Of a DNA stretch of 46,410 bases, positions 1 through 7,426 are shown one piece after another (within the stretch, counting starts at the first letter, position 1; each line of letters begins with the position of its first letter). The position numbers and the translations under genes are program-made. The notes below the pieces were generated by a model, which was not told where the DNA came from, searched no databases, and was given only the letters and a program-made list of their open reading frames with translations. The stretch lies in the NCBI GenBank assembly GCA_017465155.1, contig JAFTWV010000078.1, positions 1 through 46,410 of the forward strand, in the 5' to 3' direction. Source of the stretch: Clostridia bacterium (GTDB lineage Bacteria > Bacillota > Clostridia > Christensenellales > Aristaeellaceae).

Positions 1-87
1 CCGTTGAAGGTCGGGCAACGCCCGACGAGCGACAGCCAATGCTTGCATTGGCCGAGCGAAGCCAGCGCTCGCCCTTGGGGCGAGTGA
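1..87 (+). CDS. 3' end of an upstream gene, unknown product (partial)
   Basis: Reading frame 1 is open from the window edge to TGA at 85-87 and ends in the peptide TSDSQCLHWPSEASARPWGE. The TGA overlaps the ATG of the next gene (TGATG, 85-89), which suggests translational coupling and argues that this frame is the real one here. The tail is encoded by three consecutive perfect hairpins (10-26, 35-52, 68-84), so its composition probably reflects RNA or DNA structure more than protein function. The body of the gene lies outside the window. In such elements a replication or primase gene commonly precedes the DUF3987 gene, but nothing here proves that. Confidence 0.5.
   Translation, partial: PLKVGQRPTSDSQCLHWPSEASARPWGE
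10..84 (+). repeat. three tandem perfect hairpins at a stop/start junction
   Basis: Hairpin 1 is GTCGGGC / GCCCGAC (10-16 and 20-26). Hairpin 2 is GCCAATGC / GCATTGGC (35-42 and 45-52). Hairpin 3 is CTCGCCC / GGGCGAG (68-74 and 78-84). The linkers share GAGCGA followed by AGCCA, so the array looks like a repeated unit rather than chance. The array ends exactly at the TGATG stop/start overlap. It could affect translation of the DUF3987 gene or mRNA stability; this is inference. Confidence 0.6.
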
Positions 88-1916
88 TGGCCGATACAGG
101 AAATGCAATAAATGCAGTAAATACCCCATTGTCGCCCGATCAACTGCTGGAGAAAGCATTCAGCAGCCGCAGAGGAGAGGCCATCCGTCGCCTGTGGTCA
201 GGCGACACAACCGGCTATCCCTCCCACTCGGAAGCAGATCAGGCCCTGTGCAGTCACCTGGCATTCTGGACAGGACGCGACGCCGGAATGATGGACACCA
301 TGTTCCGCCAGTCCGGGCTGATGCGTGATAAATGGGATCGCAAGCAGGCCAGCTCCACCTATGGGCAGATCACGATCCAGACTGCTATCCGGAATTGCAC
401 CGAGGTGTATACGCCCAAAGGGCTGCGGCAAGCACAGCCTGCACCTACTCCCGTGGCCGAAGCAGAGGAACCAAAGTTCCTGCCGGTGAAGCCACTGACA
501 CCTCAGAGCAGTGAGCTGCCACCGTTCCCCGTGGAGTGCCTGCCGGAGCCGTTGCGCTCCTATGTGAGTTCGGTTTCAGAACACAGCCAGACCTCACCCG
601 ATATGGCAGCCGTCATCGGACTGGGAACACTGGCGGTGTGCCTTCAAAGTAAGTACCGCGTTGAGGGCAGCCCCGGATACTATGAGCCGTTGAGTCTGTA
701 CACGGTGGTGATCGCGCCTCCGGGTGAGCGCAAGTCCAGCGTCATGAACGACATGACCCGTGCGCTGCGCGACTACGCGGACGAATACAACCGCATCCGA
801 GCCGCCGACATCAAGGCCAACCGACGTGAGCGCGAATCCTTGCAGAGACAGATCAATGCCCAGCAGAAGAAGCTGGAGCAGTCCGGCAAATGGGAGGATG
901 AAGCACAGCTGAATGTGCTGAATGATCAGCTGGAAGCTCTGCCGGAGCTGAAGCCTGCGCGGTTCTTCGCTGACGATTGCAGCAGCGAAGCCCTGACCAG
1001 CCTCATGGCGGAGAACGGCGGAGTAATCTCCGTCATCTCCACCGAGGGCGGCGTGTTCGACATGATGAATGGCCGATACAGTAACAAGGTCAACATCGAC
1101 GTCTGGCTGAAAGGCCACTGCGGTGACACGATCTACTTGGATCGCAAATGCCGCGAGGCAGAGAACATCGCCCACCCAGCGCTGTCAGCGATCCTGAGCA
1201 TTCAGCCCTGTGTGCTGGAAGAGATCATGACCAATGCCACCATGAGCGGGCGCGGCCTGATCGCGCGATTCCTGTACGCCTCGCCGCCGTCCCGGATCGG
1301 CAGCAGATCGTTTACCAGCAGGCCCATTCCGCCGGAGATCGAAGCGGACTACCGCAGCATGATCTATCGGCTGATGGCGCTTGATCGACCGGAAGAACCG
1401 CGCACCTTGATGCTGGCTCCCGATGCCACGGAGCAGATCGCCGAATACTTCCAGTACCATGAACGGTTTCTTGTGGGGGAAGGGCAGGCAATCTCCGACT
1501 GGGCCAGCAAGTACATCGGAGCAGTGCTGCGCATCGCCGGTCTGATCCACGCAGCTGAGATGCAGCCGGAGGGCAGCCCGATCATCACCGAGGCAACCAT
1601 TACCCGGGCGATCTGCATCGGCCAGTACTTCCTGCAGCACTCGCTGTATGCCTACTCCATGATGGGCACTGACCTCAGTATCCAGAAGGCACGGTTTGTC
1701 CTGGCAAAGCTCCGCAAGAAGGAGATTACCCAGATCAAGCGCTCGGAGCTGTTCCAGATGTGCCGAGGTAAGTTCTTCAAAAAGACGGAGGAGCTGCTGC
1801 CTACGCTGGAACTGCTGGCAGATCATGGCTACATCCGAATGGAGGACCCGGAACATTTCACCGTTGGCCGTCCGCCTGACACACGGATCTTCGTTAACCC
1901 TGATGCAAGAATATAA
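87..1916 (+). CDS. DUF3987-family mobile-element protein (replication/primase-helicase type)
   Basis: This 609-residue protein has the layout of the DUF3987 (YfjI-like) proteins found on plasmids, phages and integrative elements. An N-terminal segment of about 90 residues (WSGDTTGYPSHSEADQAL... to DKWDRKQASSTYG) resembles the domain that bridges primase and helicase parts in replication proteins. The DUF3987 core follows from about residue 150, with an NTP-binding loop-like APPGERKSS and an acidic/coiled stretch (RERESLQRQINAQQKKLEQ). The start at 87 was chosen because ATG overlaps the preceding TGA; an in-frame ATG at 39 exists, but it sits inside the hairpin array. The first codons contain two 9-bp repeats that recur at the 3' end. 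The likely role is DNA replication or processing of the mobile element; exact enzymatic activity is unproven. Confidence 0.75.
   Translation: MADTGNAINAVNTPLSPDQLLEKAFSSRRGEAIRRLWSGDTTGYPSHSEADQALCSHLAFWTGRDAGMMDTMFRQSGLMRDKWDRKQASSTYGQITIQTAIRNCTEVYTPKGLRQAQPAPTPVAEAEEPKFLPVKPLTPQSSELPPFPVECLPEPLRSYVSSVSEHSQTSPDMAAVIGLGTLAVCLQSKYRVEGSPGYYEPLSLYTVVIAPPGERKSSVMNDMTRALRDYADEYNRIRAADIKANRRERESLQRQINAQQKKLEQSGKWEDEAQLNVLNDQLEALPELKPARFFADDCSSEALTSLMAENGGVISVISTEGGVFDMMNGRYSNKVNIDVWLKGHCGDTIYLDRKCREAENIAHPALSAILSIQPCVLEEIMTNATMSGRGLIARFLYASPPSRIGSRSFTSRPIPPEIEADYRSMIYRLMALDRPEEPRTLMLAPDATEQIAEYFQYHERFLVGEGQAISDWASKYIGAVLRIAGLIHAAEMQPEGSPIITEATITRAICIGQYFLQHSLYAYSMMGTDLSIQKARFVLAKLRKKEITQIKRSELFQMCRGKFFKKTEELLPTLELLADHGYIRMEDPEHFTVGRPPDTRIFVNPDARI
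102..119 (+). repeat. two tandem 9-bp iteron-like repeats (5' end of DUF3987 gene)
   Basis: AATGCAATA (102-110) is followed directly by AATGCAGTA (111-119), and a partial third copy (AATA) follows. They encode the Asn-Ala-(Ile/Val) run near the N-terminus. The same 9-mer occurs three times in the opposite orientation at 1914-1940. Confidence 0.6.
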
Positions 1917-1940
1917 TGCATTTATTGCATTTACTGCATT
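1914..1940 (-). repeat. three tandem 9-bp iteron-like repeats (3' end of DUF3987 gene)
   Basis: TAATGCATT, TATTGCATT and TACTGCATT are contiguous. Read on the minus strand they are AATGCAGTA, AATGCAATA and AATGCATTA, the same unit as at 102-119. The stop codon TAA (1914-1916) lies inside the first copy. Head-to-tail short repeats next to a replication-type gene are typical of iterons; replication function is inferred. Confidence 0.65.
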
Positions 1941-2031
1941 GATCATCGCAAACCCATGAAATGCGATGATCGGCTGGTCGTGAGGGTGAAACGACAGCCT
2001 TCACGGCCAGCCTGAGGCCTCCGCAGAGGCC
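1941..2031. other. run of three stem-loops between iterons and oriT
   Basis: A perfect 10-bp inverted repeat GATCATCGCA / TGCGATGATC (1941-1950, 1962-1971) is followed by a 12-bp stem GGCTGGTCGTGA / TCACGGCCAGCC with one G-U type mismatch (1972-1983, 2001-2012) and then GGCCTC / GAGGCC (2016-2021, 2026-2031). With the flanking iterons and oriT this makes a dense origin-like region. It may be a single-strand or double-strand origin; function is inferred. Confidence 0.5.
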
Positions 2032-2058
2032 GCATCCCCCGTTCCCCCTCGGAGAGCC

Positions 2059-2126
2059 CACGGCACTTTGCAAGCTATGCTTGAAAGTGTCTTAGTGGGT
2101 TATTACACTTCCGCAGAAGTGCCGTG
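2059..2126 (+). other. oriT: origin of transfer (oriT), MobV/pMV158 type
   Basis: The outer inverted repeat CACGGCACTT / AAGTGCCGTG spans 2059-2068 and 2117-2126. Inside it is a hairpin CACTTTGCAAGC / GCTTGAAAGTG (2064-2089, one bulge) and an overlapping inverted repeat AAGTGT / ACACTT (2085-2090, 2105-2110) whose loop contains TAGTGGGTTAT. This matches the organisation of MobV origins such as pMV158, where nicking is at TAGTGTG/TTA. By analogy the nick here would be between 2099 and 2100. It lies just upstream of the MobV gene, as expected for a relaxase and its oriT. Confidence 0.7.
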
Positions 2127-2170
2127 AGCCCCCGGTTGTCCCGTTCCCCATACCCACGGAAAGGAGTCCC

Positions 2171-3481
2171 ATGCCCCGTAACGACGGAAAGAACTACACC
2201 GTAGCAAGAAACCGAGACCTCTGTGGCAATGACATCAGAAACGCCCAGGGTCACAACGAACGACAAAACGAAACCTATTCTAACGAGGACATCGTCCCCG
2301 AACGCACCCCGTTCAACATCCACTTCAAGCAACCAACTGCCGGATACAGCGAGCTGTTCGATCAGATGGAGCAGGCGGGCACGATCTCCACACGCGGTCT
2401 GAAAGCTGACGCCACCCACTTCTGTGAAATGGTACTGGACGTCAACTCCGCGTACTTTTTCAACCATGGCGGCTATGAATTTGCAAAGCGATTCTATGCG
2501 GACGCTTACCAGGCAGCCGTGGAGATTATCGGCGGTGAGCAGTACATCCTGTCAGCCGTCATGCACGCTGACGAGCGTAACCGCGCCATGTCTGACGCCC
2601 TCGGACAGGATGTGTACCACTATCACATGCACATCGTATATGTGCCGGTAGTGGAAAAGCAGATCCTCTGGTCGAAGCGCTGCAAGGATCCGGCACTGCG
2701 CGGTACGGTCAAGGAGACCATCATGCAGGTCAGCCGCAGCAAGAAATGGGCTTCGCAGCCCTCTCTGGATGCGAATGGTCAGCCGCTGTTATCGAAGAAT
2801 GGCAAGCCGATCCTGCGGCCCTCCTACAGTGTCCTGCAAGATCAATTCTATGATCACATGCGCGCTGCTGGTTACGATGACATCGAGCGTGGCCAGCGCG
2901 GCAGCACGGAGGAGCACCTGACGGTTACGCAGTTCAAGGTGCAGCAGGAGCAGCAGCGGCTGGCAGAGATCCAGGACGCACAGGTCGCCGCCTCCGCCGA
3001 GGTCGCGCAGCTGGATGCTGACAAAGCACAGGCGGAGAAGGATGTCCGCAAAGCAGAGGCCAGGCTGGAACGCCTGGCTCCGCAAGTAAAGCAGGTTGAA
3101 GACCTCTTCAGACGGTATCCCGATGACCCAGATAAAGTATTACCAGAGGCCGGTGTGCTGGAAACAGCCCGCTCCTATCGTGAAAAGAAGGCAATTCCGC
3201 TGGTTAAGAAGCTGGTCAAGCTACTGCACAGCTTGTTTCGGAAGAACATCGATTTGGAAGAGCGGAACGAGATGCTGCAACGATCCAAGGAACGTGAAAT
3301 CGGCATCTGGAAGAACCGCGCAGAACGTGCAATAGAGGCAGCCAAGCAGTTCCGAAGTAAGGCCGAACACTATGACCATATATCGCTGATCCTGGGGCAG
3401 GATGAAATGGATAAGCTGCTGGCGCAGCCGTTACACGTAAAAGAATACACTATCCAACGACAGAAAGGAGCAGTACGATGA
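2171..3481 (+). CDS. MobV-family relaxase (plasmid recombination enzyme, Pre/Mob)
   Basis: This 436-residue relaxase should nick oriT and pilot the single strand during conjugative mobilization. Family motif I is seen as HNERQNETYSNEDI (about residues 29-42). The metal-binding motif III is present in the form HADER...HYHMHIVYVPV (about residues 137-162); a short insertion separates the HxDE-like part from the HxH part, compared with the compact HxDExTPHxH form. A coiled coil covers roughly residues 252-315. The start follows GGAAAGGAGT with good spacing. The stop overlaps the next ATG by four bases (ATGA), so the two genes are coupled. The presumed target oriT lies within 120 bp upstream. Confidence 0.9.
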   Translation: MPRNDGKNYTVARNRDLCGNDIRNAQGHNERQNETYSNEDIVPERTPFNIHFKQPTAGYSELFDQMEQAGTISTRGLKADATHFCEMVLDVNSAYFFNHGGYEFAKRFYADAYQAAVEIIGGEQYILSAVMHADERNRAMSDALGQDVYHYHMHIVYVPVVEKQILWSKRCKDPALRGTVKETIMQVSRSKKWASQPSLDANGQPLLSKNGKPILRPSYSVLQDQFYDHMRAAGYDDIERGQRGSTEEHLTVTQFKVQQEQQRLAEIQDAQVAASAEVAQLDADKAQAEKDVRKAEARLERLAPQVKQVEDLFRRYPDDPDKVLPEAGVLETARSYREKKAIPLVKKLVKLLHSLFRKNIDLEERNEMLQRSKEREIGIWKNRAERAIEAAKQFRSKAEHYDHISLILGQDEMDKLLAQPLHVKEYTIQRQKGAVR

Positions 3482-3849
3482 GTAAGAACGAAATGCAGCC
3501 CATAGAAATCCCATATCAGAAGGTTGGCGATTATTACCTCCCCATGTTTACCTATCCTGCTGCGGAGCGTCCAATCGGCCACTGGGGCCGGATGCGCCGT
3601 GACTATCTGAAAGAGCATCGCCCGGTATACTTCTCCCGGCTGGTGCTGAGCGGTCAGTTTTACATTGAACTGGCCGCGCTGGATCAACAGGCACAGGATC
3701 GCTACGAGCTGATCATTGAGCAGATGAAAAAGGCCGAAGGTGTGACCGAGGAGCTGAAGGGCCGCGATCAGATGGCCTGGGTTGGCAGGATGAACAACAT
3801 TGCCGCCAGGGCAAGAGAGAGTGTGATGGCGGAAATGATCTACAACTAA
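3478..3849 (+). CDS. TnpV family transposon-encoded protein
   Basis: This 123-residue protein matches the TnpV family, small proteins of unknown biochemical role carried by Firmicutes transposons and mobilizable elements. Diagnostic features are the N-terminal KVGDYYLPMF, then PIGHWGRMRRDYLKEHRP, an SGQFYIELAALD segment, and the C-terminal AEGVTEELKGRDQMAWVGRMNN stretch ending in a helix. It is coupled to the relaxase gene by the ATGA overlap. It is the last recognisable gene of the element in this window. Confidence 0.85.
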   Translation: MSKNEMQPIEIPYQKVGDYYLPMFTYPAAERPIGHWGRMRRDYLKEHRPVYFSRLVLSGQFYIELAALDQQAQDRYELIIEQMKKAEGVTEELKGRDQMAWVGRMNNIAARARESVMAEMIYN

Positions 3850-3869
3850 CGCAGGAGCGACAATAAAAC

Positions 3870-3903
3870 CATCGCCCACTGGAGAATTCTCCAGTGGGCG
3901 ATG
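3870..3903 (-). terminator. 34-bp perfect palindrome, probable minus-strand terminator
   Basis: The 17-bp arms are perfectly complementary and centre on GAATTC. On the minus strand it begins 5 bp after the stop codon of the gene relic (3909-3911) and is followed by GGTTTTATTG, as in an intrinsic terminator. It may also stop plus-strand transcription leaving tnpV. Confidence 0.6.
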
Positions 3904-3908
3904 CAACA

Positions 3909-4121
3909 TCAGGCTTTCCGGGTGCGTTGTTTCTTCTGCACAGCGGGTGCTTTTGTTTTCTTGTTATCTGCTTGCTGAGGTTTTCCCGTCTGTCCCTTCT
4001 TTGATTTGGATGCAGGCGAGGAGATCGGCTTGCCTTCCTTCAGCACCAATGCAGTGCGCGGCGGCAACTCCAATTCCACATACCGGTGGGAGGAGCAAGC
4101 AAGTAAGCTCCAGAAGGAATG
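3909..4121 (-). pseudogene. 3' relic of a gene, possibly the C-terminus of a GH13/GlgB-type enzyme
   Basis: On the minus strand a 70-codon open frame ends at TGA (3909-3911). It encodes YVELELPPRTALVLKEG followed by a Lys/Gln/Thr-rich tail ending KKQRTRKA. The first part resembles the last beta-strand of GH13 enzymes such as the glycogen branching enzyme (pattern xLxLPPxxAxVL), which often carry basic tails in Clostridia. No start codon with a ribosome binding site is seen, and the frame is closed by a stop at 4122-4124. A terminator palindrome follows at the expected distance. It is best read as a truncated chromosomal gene at the edge of the mobile element. Identity is tentative. Confidence 0.35.
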
Positions 4122-4196
4122 TCAGCAGCTACGACCAGAGGCTGTGAAATATAAAACTACACAACATCCAATATACCACCTTCTCATCAAACAGCA

Positions 4197-4235
4197 AATG
4201 CCGCAGAGAGGATTTCGATTCTTCTCTGCGGCATT
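4197..4235 (-). terminator. stem-loop downstream of the Eis-like gene
   Basis: AATGCCGCAGAGA and TCTCTGCGGCATT form a perfect 13-bp stem (4197-4209, 4223-4235) with a 13-nt loop. On the minus strand it is followed by TGCTGTTT, a weak T-tract. It lies about 80 bp past the stop of the Eis-like gene. The rest of 4122-4316 shows no gene. Confidence 0.5.
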
Positions 4236-4316
4236 CAACTTTATGTGGTTCTGTGCCCGTTTCCTAAACTGACAGTTGTGCAGCGGCTTTATACTGGATA
4301 TTCTTATGGAATCATT

Positions 4317-5510
4317 TCAGAAGTAGTTATGCAGATGCTGCTTCCTTGCCCGGAACAATTCAGCCATAAAGCGCCTGTTGTTCAACTGAAGCAGCTCTGC
4401 CAGCCGGGCGTCCAGACATTCCTGAAAGTCCATGGTGCTTATCACCAGTGCGGACAGGCCGTTGATTGTGCAGCGCAGATCAGGCTCCTTCTCTGTTCGG
4501 GAAGCCGTCAGCGTCTCTCCGTCTCCGGCGATCAGGAATCGCCCGTTGTTCGCGGCGATCTGATCATCGCTGACTTCGATGGTGCAGCTGCCCGCCATTG
4601 CCGGAGCCGGCAGCATCCCCAGCACCTGCTCCGCATTCACGATGCGAACCATGCCGCCGCAGATGCACTCCTCGTCCACATGATAGGGATCCGCCATCAG
4701 ATAGCGGATGGGCATGTCCTGGGGCATGACCAGCTTGACCGTGCCCACCTCGTTCATGCTGCGCAGCATGGCAAAGACAGCCTCCATGCCCTCGCGGCTG
4801 ACGTAGGCCAGATCGTCGATGGTCAGCAGCGTGCCGCCGTTTTCTTTGGCCATGGTGCCGATCCAGTAGGCAATGGGCTCGTCGGCATCGTTGTACAGCA
4901 CATAGCTGTGCTTCCGGTTTTCCCAGGGCGTACCGCTGCGGAGGTCCTTCCATTGTTCATCGGTGCGGAGGATGGCCAGGTTCTTGTCAGCGATGTAGCA
5001 CTCGTATACCTGCTTCATGCCGCCGTCGGGTTCATCGGGCAGAATGCGGCGGATAGACGCCGCCCGGTACAGATCCTTGCGCAGGCAGCCGGGGCCGCAC
5101 TTCATCGTATGCCGCATGATGCCCAGCTCGTAGCCGAATTTGCGGTAGAACTCATGGCTGAAGGGGTACAGTGCGCTGAGGGCAAAGCCTTCATCGTACA
5201 TACGGGGCAGATCAGCTTCGAAGATCTGCCGGATGGCACCCCGGCGGCGCTCTGCCGGATCGGTCACCACGCCGCCCACACCAAAGAAACGGCAGGTGTG
5301 CCCCTCGAAACGGCAGTCCATGTCCAGCAGGATCATGCCGCCCAGCAGCGTGCCATCCTCGGCAAAGCAGCCGCGGTACTGGCGCAGCTTTTCGGCGGGC
5401 ATTTCCTTCGGGGACAGGTCTTCCGTCTTCATGGGAATGGTGAAGCAGATGGAGGACAGCTTGTTGTATGCTGCCAGCTCTTCCATTTTCAGGCCGCGAA
5501 CTTCGGTCAT
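4317..5510 (-). CDS. Eis-like GNAT N-acetyltransferase with SCP2-like C-terminal domain
   Basis: At 397 residues this protein has the length and domain order of Eis (enhanced intracellular survival) acetyltransferases: two GNAT folds followed by a sterol-carrier-like domain. The acetyl-CoA loop region reads VGGVVTDPAERRRGAIRQIF (about residues 78-97), followed by LYPFSHEFYRKFGYE, which holds the tyrosine used as general acid in the family. The chain ends in ...LHNYF; a C-terminal phenylalanine whose carboxylate acts as base is a family hallmark. Eis enzymes acetylate amines such as aminoglycosides or lysine side chains; the natural substrate is unknown. The start has AGGAGGAATTTCC before ATG. 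It lies 12 bp downstream of the oxidoreductase gene, likely in one operon. Confidence 0.8.
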   Translation of the reverse strand: MTEVRGLKMEELAAYNKLSSICFTIPMKTEDLSPKEMPAEKLRQYRGCFAEDGTLLGGMILLDMDCRFEGHTCRFFGVGGVVTDPAERRRGAIRQIFEADLPRMYDEGFALSALYPFSHEFYRKFGYELGIMRHTMKCGPGCLRKDLYRAASIRRILPDEPDGGMKQVYECYIADKNLAILRTDEQWKDLRSGTPWENRKHSYVLYNDADEPIAYWIGTMAKENGGTLLTIDDLAYVSREGMEAVFAMLRSMNEVGTVKLVMPQDMPIRYLMADPYHVDEECICGGMVRIVNAEQVLGMLPAPAMAGSCTIEVSDDQIAANNGRFLIAGDGETLTASRTEKEPDLRCTINGLSALVISTMDFQECLDARLAELLQLNNRRFMAELFRARKQHLHNYF

Positions 5511-5522
5511 GGAAATTCCTCC

Positions 5523-6467
5523 TTAAAAGGCATTCAGCAGATCCAGAACCGTTTCCAGCTGGCAGGGTTTCACCTTGTCGGCGGGAATGCCCTGCTTCAC
5601 GCAGTCGGCAAAATAGCGGATCTCGTTGGCGTAGGCATTGGTGGCGGGCAGATCCAGCCCGGCGCTCTCCCCTTCGGGCGAACCGACGTGGATCTTGCCG
5701 CCGTCCTTCTCGTACACCACCAGACCTTCGTGGCCGCTGACCACCACAGCCTTCTCAAACTGGAAGCGGAAGCCTGCGTTGAAATTGAAGCTCTGGGGCG
5801 CATACCACGCAGCCTCGCTGTGGATGGTGAAATCACCGAAGTTATACTGCGCCATCAGGTGATCCTGATCCTCGCGGCGGGTGCGGCAGCGAGCGGCATC
5901 CACCGGCTTGCCGAAGGCGTACACCATGAAATCCAGATCGTGGATATGCAGGTCGAAGGGCACCAGGCCGCTGCGCTTTTCGTCGGCCATCCAGTTGTCC
6001 CAGCTCCAGGCGGGCAGATTACCCAAGCGGGTCATGGTGCCGGACAGGAGCTTTCCGTATTTGCCGGTATCGTAGAGCTGTTTCACGAACTCGTACTCCG
6101 GCCAGAAGCGCAGCACCTGCGCCACCATGAAGGTCACATGGTTGCGCTCCGCCGCTGCGTAGATGCGCGCCACGTCCTCCGTTTTGAGGGAGATGGGCTT
6201 CTCGCAGAGCACATGTACGCCCTTCTCCAGCGCCTGCACCGCGGCGTCTGCGTGCAGGTAGGTGGGCAGACAGATGTCCAGAATGTCCAACTCTTCCGCA
6301 TCCAGCATCTCCGTCAGGCTTGCATAGCAGCGTTTGCCGGGATAGGGCTTCATCTGCTCCGGGCGGATATCGCACAGAGCCACCAGCTCGGCGTCCTCCA
6401 TCTGCTCCCAGCAGGGAATGTGGGCGCCGCTGATGCCGCCCACGCCGATCAGACCAACCTTCAACAT
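5523..6467 (-). CDS. Gfo/Idh/MocA family NAD(P)-dependent oxidoreductase
   Basis: This 314-residue protein has an N-terminal Rossmann fold (MLKVGLIGVGGISGAH) and the family signature CEKPIS (after HVL), followed by the alpha/beta C-terminal domain with WDNWMADEKRSGL and the HIHDLDFM segment that holds the usual catalytic His/Asp pair. Members oxidise or reduce hydroxyl groups on sugars, inositols and sugar acids. The start chosen is the second ATG (6467): the first (6482) lies inside the ribosome binding sequence GGAGGG, which is made by the last Gly-Gly codons of the upstream isomerase gene. Its place next to a xylose-isomerase-like gene and an AraC regulator suggests a small polyol or sugar-acid pathway; the substrate is not predictable. 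Confidence 0.9.
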   Translation of the reverse strand: MLKVGLIGVGGISGAHIPCWEQMEDAELVALCDIRPEQMKPYPGKRCYASLTEMLDAEELDILDICLPTYLHADAAVQALEKGVHVLCEKPISLKTEDVARIYAAAERNHVTFMVAQVLRFWPEYEFVKQLYDTGKYGKLLSGTMTRLGNLPAWSWDNWMADEKRSGLVPFDLHIHDLDFMVYAFGKPVDAARCRTRREDQDHLMAQYNFGDFTIHSEAAWYAPQSFNFNAGFRFQFEKAVVVSGHEGLVVYEKDGGKIHVGSPEGESAGLDLPATNAYANEIRYFADCVKQGIPADKVKPCQLETVLDLLNAF

Positions 6468-6471
6468 GGCT

Positions 6472-7308
6472 TTACCCTCCATACACTTCGTTCACGATAT
6501 TCTCCAGATACGCCTTGGCATAGCGGATGTCTTCCTCCTGCTGCTCGCCGGAGATCTCCCGCTCGATGGTCACGTAAGAGTCGTAACCCAGCTCCTTCAG
6601 CTTGCGGAACAGGGCGCGGAAGTCCACCTTGCCGTCGCCGATGCGAACCTCGCAGCCCAGATCATGGCCGTTGGTGGGATAGAAGCCGTCCTTGGCGTGC
6701 AGGTTACGCACGTACTTGCCGAACACATCCAGCGCATCCACCGGGTTGGCCTTGCCGTAGAGGATCAGGTTGGCGGTGTCCAGATTGACCGCCAGGTTGT
6801 CCGTGCCCACTTGCTCAAAGCAGCGCAGCATGGTCACCGGGGTCTCCTGACCCGTTTCAAACAGCAGGTACTGGCCGTTCTTCTTCAGATGCTGCGCCAC
6901 GGTGCGGATGGCGTCACACAGGGGCTCGAAGTTGGGATCATAGGGGTTTTCCGGGATGAAACCCATGTGGGTGGCCACGTCCGTCAGGCCGATGCGGTGG
7001 GCGAAGTCCGCGCCGTCGCAGAGGTTCTGCACACGCATGGCACGGTACTCCGGCGGCACCAGGCCCAGGGTCTTCTGGCCCTCGTAGAAGTTCCACACCG
7101 TCGGGCCCTCCCAGCCGCACCAGAAGGAGGAAATCTCAATACCGTACTTGTCCGCCAGTGCACGGATGCCGTCGGCGTTCTCATTTGTCCATTTTTGAGG
7201 TTCCCAGGAATTGATCTGGCAGGAGGTAAAGCCGAATTCACGGAGCCTGATGAAGCTCTTCTCCGTCTCCTCCAGCGAGTGAAAATACAACATGGTTCCT
7301 ATTTTCAT
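6472..7308 (-). CDS. sugar phosphate isomerase/epimerase-like TIM-barrel protein
   Basis: This 278-residue protein has the xylose isomerase-like (AP endonuclease 2) TIM barrel. Visible metal-site segments include LLFETGQETP, NLDTANLILYG, NLHAKDGFYP and VTIEREISGE, which supply the Glu, Asp/His and Glu ligands at the ends of strands. Family members epimerise or isomerise keto-sugars, or act as inosose dehydratases and sugar epimerases. The start at 7308 follows GGAGGGCAAAATC; the longer form MEGKIM would place its ATG within the ribosome binding site. The stop is 4 bp before the oxidoreductase start, so translation is tightly linked. It is divergent from the AraC gene. Confidence 0.85.
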   Translation of the reverse strand: MKIGTMLYFHSLEETEKSFIRLREFGFTSCQINSWEPQKWTNENADGIRALADKYGIEISSFWCGWEGPTVWNFYEGQKTLGLVPPEYRAMRVQNLCDGADFAHRIGLTDVATHMGFIPENPYDPNFEPLCDAIRTVAQHLKKNGQYLLFETGQETPVTMLRCFEQVGTDNLAVNLDTANLILYGKANPVDALDVFGKYVRNLHAKDGFYPTNGHDLGCEVRIGDGKVDFRALFRKLKELGYDSYVTIEREISGEQQEEDIRYAKAYLENIVNEVYGG

Positions 7309-7426
7309 GATTTTGCCCTCCATTCACTTGTTTCATCGGTGATTTCATGATACCATATTGTCATGGATATCCGACAGAAGAATATTGTCCTGTTCTTTTG
7401 TGATTTTGACTTTTGAGGGTGCGTAT
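7309..7426. promoter_or_regulatory. divergent control region of isomerase operon and AraC gene
   Basis: This 118-bp gap separates two divergent genes. It is AT-richer than its flanks and contains TGTC-N10-GACA (around 7361-7378, TGTCATGGATATCCGACA), a plausible regulator site. No consensus -35/-10 pair could be assigned with confidence. Confidence 0.35.

Noticed and set aside
4245-6788. Plus-strand open frame of 847 codons
   Set aside because: It is antisense to three well-supported minus-strand genes with motifs and ribosome binding sites. It arises from high GC content and codon bias and has no family match or start signal.
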